Shown piece after piece: positions 62,045 through 64,000 of a stretch of DNA of 64,000 nucleotides (position 1 is its first letter; each line of letters opens with the position of its first letter). The notes under the pieces are model-generated. The model searched no databases. It had not been told where the DNA came from and saw only the letters and a list, made by a program, of their open reading frames with translations. Made by a program: the position numbers and the translations under genes. This DNA comes from Pseudomonadota bacterium (lineage in GTDB: Bacteria > Pseudomonadota > Alphaproteobacteria > Reyranellales > Reyranellaceae). The stretch covers positions 62,001 through 126,000 of the forward strand of contig JAFEBU010000015.1 in the NCBI GenBank assembly GCA_018242505.1, read 5' to 3'.

Positions 62045-63019
62045 CTAATGCAACCGCTTCGACGCCCGCGCGAGCAGGCTGCGGAACCAGCTGTGGCCAC
62101 GCTTGCTGCTGGCGGCCAGGCTCCAATAGGCGTCGATCATCAGTCGGCGATGCGGATAGGCGAGCTCGACGATGCGCAACCGACGCGAACGGATCAGCTC
62201 CTGCGCCACCTTGCGCGGAACAAGGGCCGTGCAATCGGCCTGTTCGACCACGGCACCGATCACCAGGAAATTGGGCGTGGTGCAAACCAGCGACGTTTCG
62301 AGCGCCGAGGTCGGCTGAAGCTGCAGGCGGACATCCGGCGGAACGCCCGGGGCGGACTTCATGCCGACCTGGCGGCTTTGCTGAAACTGCTCGGCCGTGA
62401 TGCGCCCGGGAATGGTGCGATTGGCCTCGGCGGCGATGCAGACGATGTCGTCGCGCCACAGTGGCATCGCGCCCACCCGCTTGCCCAGCCGCTCGCCGAA
62501 GGCGCGCGGACCGATCAGGAAATCGATGCGTGCAAGATCGTCTGGACTGCGCAGTCGTGCCGCGTCTGTGAACTCCAGGACGACGTTCGGCGCTTCGGTG
62601 GCGCAAATCTCCGTCAGCAACGGCGCCAGCAGCAGGCTCACATAGTCGGCGGTGGTGACGACGAAATGCACGGCCTCGGTGGCGGGATCAAACGGATTGG
62701 TCGAATCGAGCAGGAGGCCGATCTCGACCAGTGCGCGATGCAGCGGATCGATCAGCGCCTCGGCCCGGTGGGTGAGCTGCGCGTCGCGGCCGATCGGCAC
62801 CAACAACTGGTCTTCGAAGATGGCGCGCAACTGACGCAGGACGCGGCTGACGCCCGGCTGCGTCATGCCGAACGCGCGCGCTGTCCGCGTGACGCTCCGG
62901 GTGCGCAGAAGCTCGTGCAGGATCGGCAGCGTGTCGAGGTTCACCCGATGCAGCCGCGCCACAAGTTCGCGCGCATCGGAGACCTGGACGGCATCGACTG
63001 CCCGGCGCGATCTGGCCAT
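62045..63019 (-). CDS. LysR-family transcriptional regulator
   Basis: 324 residues from the ATG at 63019 with GGGAGGG before it. N-terminal HTH: NLDTLPILHELLRTRSVTRT then AFGMTQPGVSRVLRQLR, then a NodD/LinR-like effector domain (about 110-320; HFVVTTADYVSLLLAPLL). It is divergent from the HpaB-family monooxygenase gene, with a T-N11-A box in the 113-bp gap, so it likely regulates that gene. The effector may be an aromatic compound. Confidence 0.88.
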   Translation of the reverse strand: MARSRRAVDAVQVSDARELVARLHRVNLDTLPILHELLRTRSVTRTARAFGMTQPGVSRVLRQLRAIFEDQLLVPIGRDAQLTHRAEALIDPLHRALVEIGLLLDSTNPFDPATEAVHFVVTTADYVSLLLAPLLTEICATEAPNVVLEFTDAARLRSPDDLARIDFLIGPRAFGERLGKRVGAMPLWRDDIVCIAAEANRTIPGRITAEQFQQSRQVGMKSAPGVPPDVRLQLQPTSALETSLVCTTPNFLVIGAVVEQADCTALVPRKVAQELIRSRRLRIVELAYPHRRLMIDAYWSLAASSKRGHSWFRSLLARASKRLH

Positions 63020-63030
63020 GGAGCCCTCCC

Positions 63031-63045
63031 ATAACAAATTGTCAT
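63031..63045. promoter_or_regulatory. LysR box candidate
   Basis: ATAACAAATTGTCAT, a near-perfect palindrome (6 of 7 arm pairs around a central A) containing the T-N11-A pattern of LysR sites. It lies 12 bp before the LysR start and 88 bp before the monooxygenase start. Confidence 0.55.
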
Positions 63046-63132
63046 ACGTTCTATTTTCTCTTTGGCCGTTCCGGCAAGGGCGCCCCCTGACTAGCCTTTC
63101 GATCAAATGAAGATTCGTCCCGGGAGGATTGG

Positions 63133-64000
63133 ATGGCGGCACGGACCGGTGAGCAATTCCTGCGCGGCCTGAAGGATGACCGCGAGGTATGGGTCGGCGG
63201 CGAGCGGGTGCGTTCGATCGTCGATCATCCGGCCCTGAGCGGCGCGGCCCAGGCGCTGGCCGAGGTCTTCGACCTGCAGCATCGCCATGCCGACGATTGC
63301 CTGATGCCCGATCCGGAGACGGGCGAGCCGATCAATATCAGCCATATGATTCCGAAGAGCCGCGAGGATCTTTTGCGGCGGCATCGCGGGCTGGAGCGGG
63401 TGGCCGAGTTCTCGGTCGGCCTGATGGGGCGCACGCCGGACTATATGAACGTCACCTACGCGGGCTTCGCCGGCCGCCGCGACGAGTGGTCCGTCAACGG
63501 CGGAGAGGAAGGCGCGGACAACCTGGTGCGCTACCAGAAGAAGCTCGCGCGCGAGGACATTTCCCTCACCCATACCATCGTGCATTCCACGGTCGATCTC
63601 GCGAAGGGCAAGTATCCGGTGGGCTTCGACCCGGTGCAGCTCCACAAGGTCGAAAACACATCGGGCGGCATCCTGGTACGTGGCTCGCGCGTGCTGGCGA
63701 CACTTGCGCCGTTCGCCGACGAGCTTGCCGTCTATCCGGGCGGCATGATGCCGAATGCCGCCGACGTGCATGCGCTCTCGTTCTGTATCCCCATGGATAC
63801 GCCCGGCCTGAAGTTCATCTGCCGCGACAGCGTGGCGGTGAATACCAATCGGTTCGAGCACCCGCTGTCGAGCCGCTTCGACGAGCAGGATGCGTTCGTG
63901 ATCTTCGACGACGTCGAGGTGCCGCGTGAGCGGCTGTTCATCGACGCCAACCTCGAAGCCTACAACACCGTCATGAAGACGAGCTGGTGGCGCAACATTC
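63133..64000 (+). CDS. 4-hydroxyphenylacetate 3-monooxygenase oxygenase subunit family (HpaB), 3' truncated
   Basis: The 289 codons visible begin at the ATG at 63133 with GGGAGG upstream; the rest lies outside the window. MAARTGEQFLRGLKDDREVWVGGERV and LMGRTPDYMNVTYAGFA match the HpaB/TftD group of two-component flavin monooxygenases that hydroxylate phenols with FADH2 from a reductase. HSTVDLAKG and FDDVEVPRERLF fit the acyl-CoA dehydrogenase-like fold. The exact substrate cannot be told. The LysR regulator faces it. Confidence 0.9.
   Translation, partial: MAARTGEQFLRGLKDDREVWVGGERVRSIVDHPALSGAAQALAEVFDLQHRHADDCLMPDPETGEPINISHMIPKSREDLLRRHRGLERVAEFSVGLMGRTPDYMNVTYAGFAGRRDEWSVNGGEEGADNLVRYQKKLAREDISLTHTIVHSTVDLAKGKYPVGFDPVQLHKVENTSGGILVRGSRVLATLAPFADELAVYPGGMMPNAADVHALSFCIPMDTPGLKFICRDSVAVNTNRFEHPLSSRFDEQDAFVIFDDVEVPRERLFIDANLEAYNTVMKTSWWRNI

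Noticed and set aside
1-64000. tRNA, rRNA, CRISPR arrays, insertion sequences, prophage
   Set aside because: No cloverleaf-like sequences, repeat-spacer arrays, transposase or integrase motifs were recognised by eye; short or divergent ncRNA could be missed without a covariance search.

Overview
The window is high-GC DNA with dense genes, many 1- to 4-bp stop/start overlaps and frequent GTG or TTG starts. It reads as the chromosome of a free-living alphaproteobacterium. Evidence for this is hemE next to the PEP-synthase regulatory gene, mnmE/mnmG/rsmG/parA/parB, hemD joined to a Mic60-like protein and followed by hemY, maeB close to mutS, SdhAF4 next to htpX, and parS sites of the universal GTTTCACGTGAAAC type. 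A Rhodospirillales or Reyranella-like lineage is my guess from gene content; nothing in the sequence proves the genus.

Layout. 1-9.7 kb: truncated MDR oxidoreductase, ADP-ribosylglycohydrolase, Tat-exported hydrolase, O6-alkylguanine transferase, then hemD-Mic60 (one frame), hemY, a MetE-like methyltransferase and an exported phosphodiesterase. 9.7-10.3 kb: no intact gene, but a decayed GIY-YIG gene and a strong hairpin. 10.3-22.4 kb: mutS, an MFS carrier, a nucleotidyltransferase, then maeB coupled to an N-acyl-D-amino-acid deacylase and a complete DctPQM TRAP system. 22.4-32.3 kb: rnk, a panE-like reductase, a HAD phosphatase, rmuC, an unknown exported protein, htpX, an SdhAF4/FAD-oxidase/threonine-deaminase operon, a NIPSNAP protein and purH. 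32.3-39.5 kb: a conserved unknown protein, purT, a diacylglycerol-kinase pseudogene, a WYL regulator with an EVE protein, a flavin monooxygenase, and an NTF2/enoyl-CoA hydratase/membrane protein operon. 39.5-44.5 kb: a two-subunit TPP decarboxylase with a C45 peptidase, then divergent HxlR and MATE genes.

44.5-62 kb is the replication-origin neighbourhood. hemE-hemH-hemJ run leftward and the PEP-synthase regulatory gene runs rightward from a 321-bp gap. That gap is the conserved alphaproteobacterial oriC position and carries G-box-like and W-box-like DnaA motifs. To the right lie an exported protein, a PDZ-less S1C protease, glnD, a ComEA-like protein, mnmE, ligD, ku, mnmG, rsmG, parA and parB. 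Two parS sites sit inside mnmG and rsmG. Compared with the usual order (hemE-hemH-hemJ-rho-mnmE-mnmG-rsmG-parA-parB on one side of oriC), the block is split onto both sides, rho is missing and NHEJ genes are inserted.

The right edge holds a LysR regulator divergent from a truncated HpaB-family flavin monooxygenase. No tRNA, rRNA, CRISPR array, intact transposon or prophage was seen. The most interesting points are the oriC/parS region and its rearrangement, the ligD-ku insertion, a terminator-like hairpin that has the mnmG start codon in its loop, the HemD-Mic60 fusion, and two regulator/operator pairs readable from repeats (WYL/EVE and HxlR/MATE).
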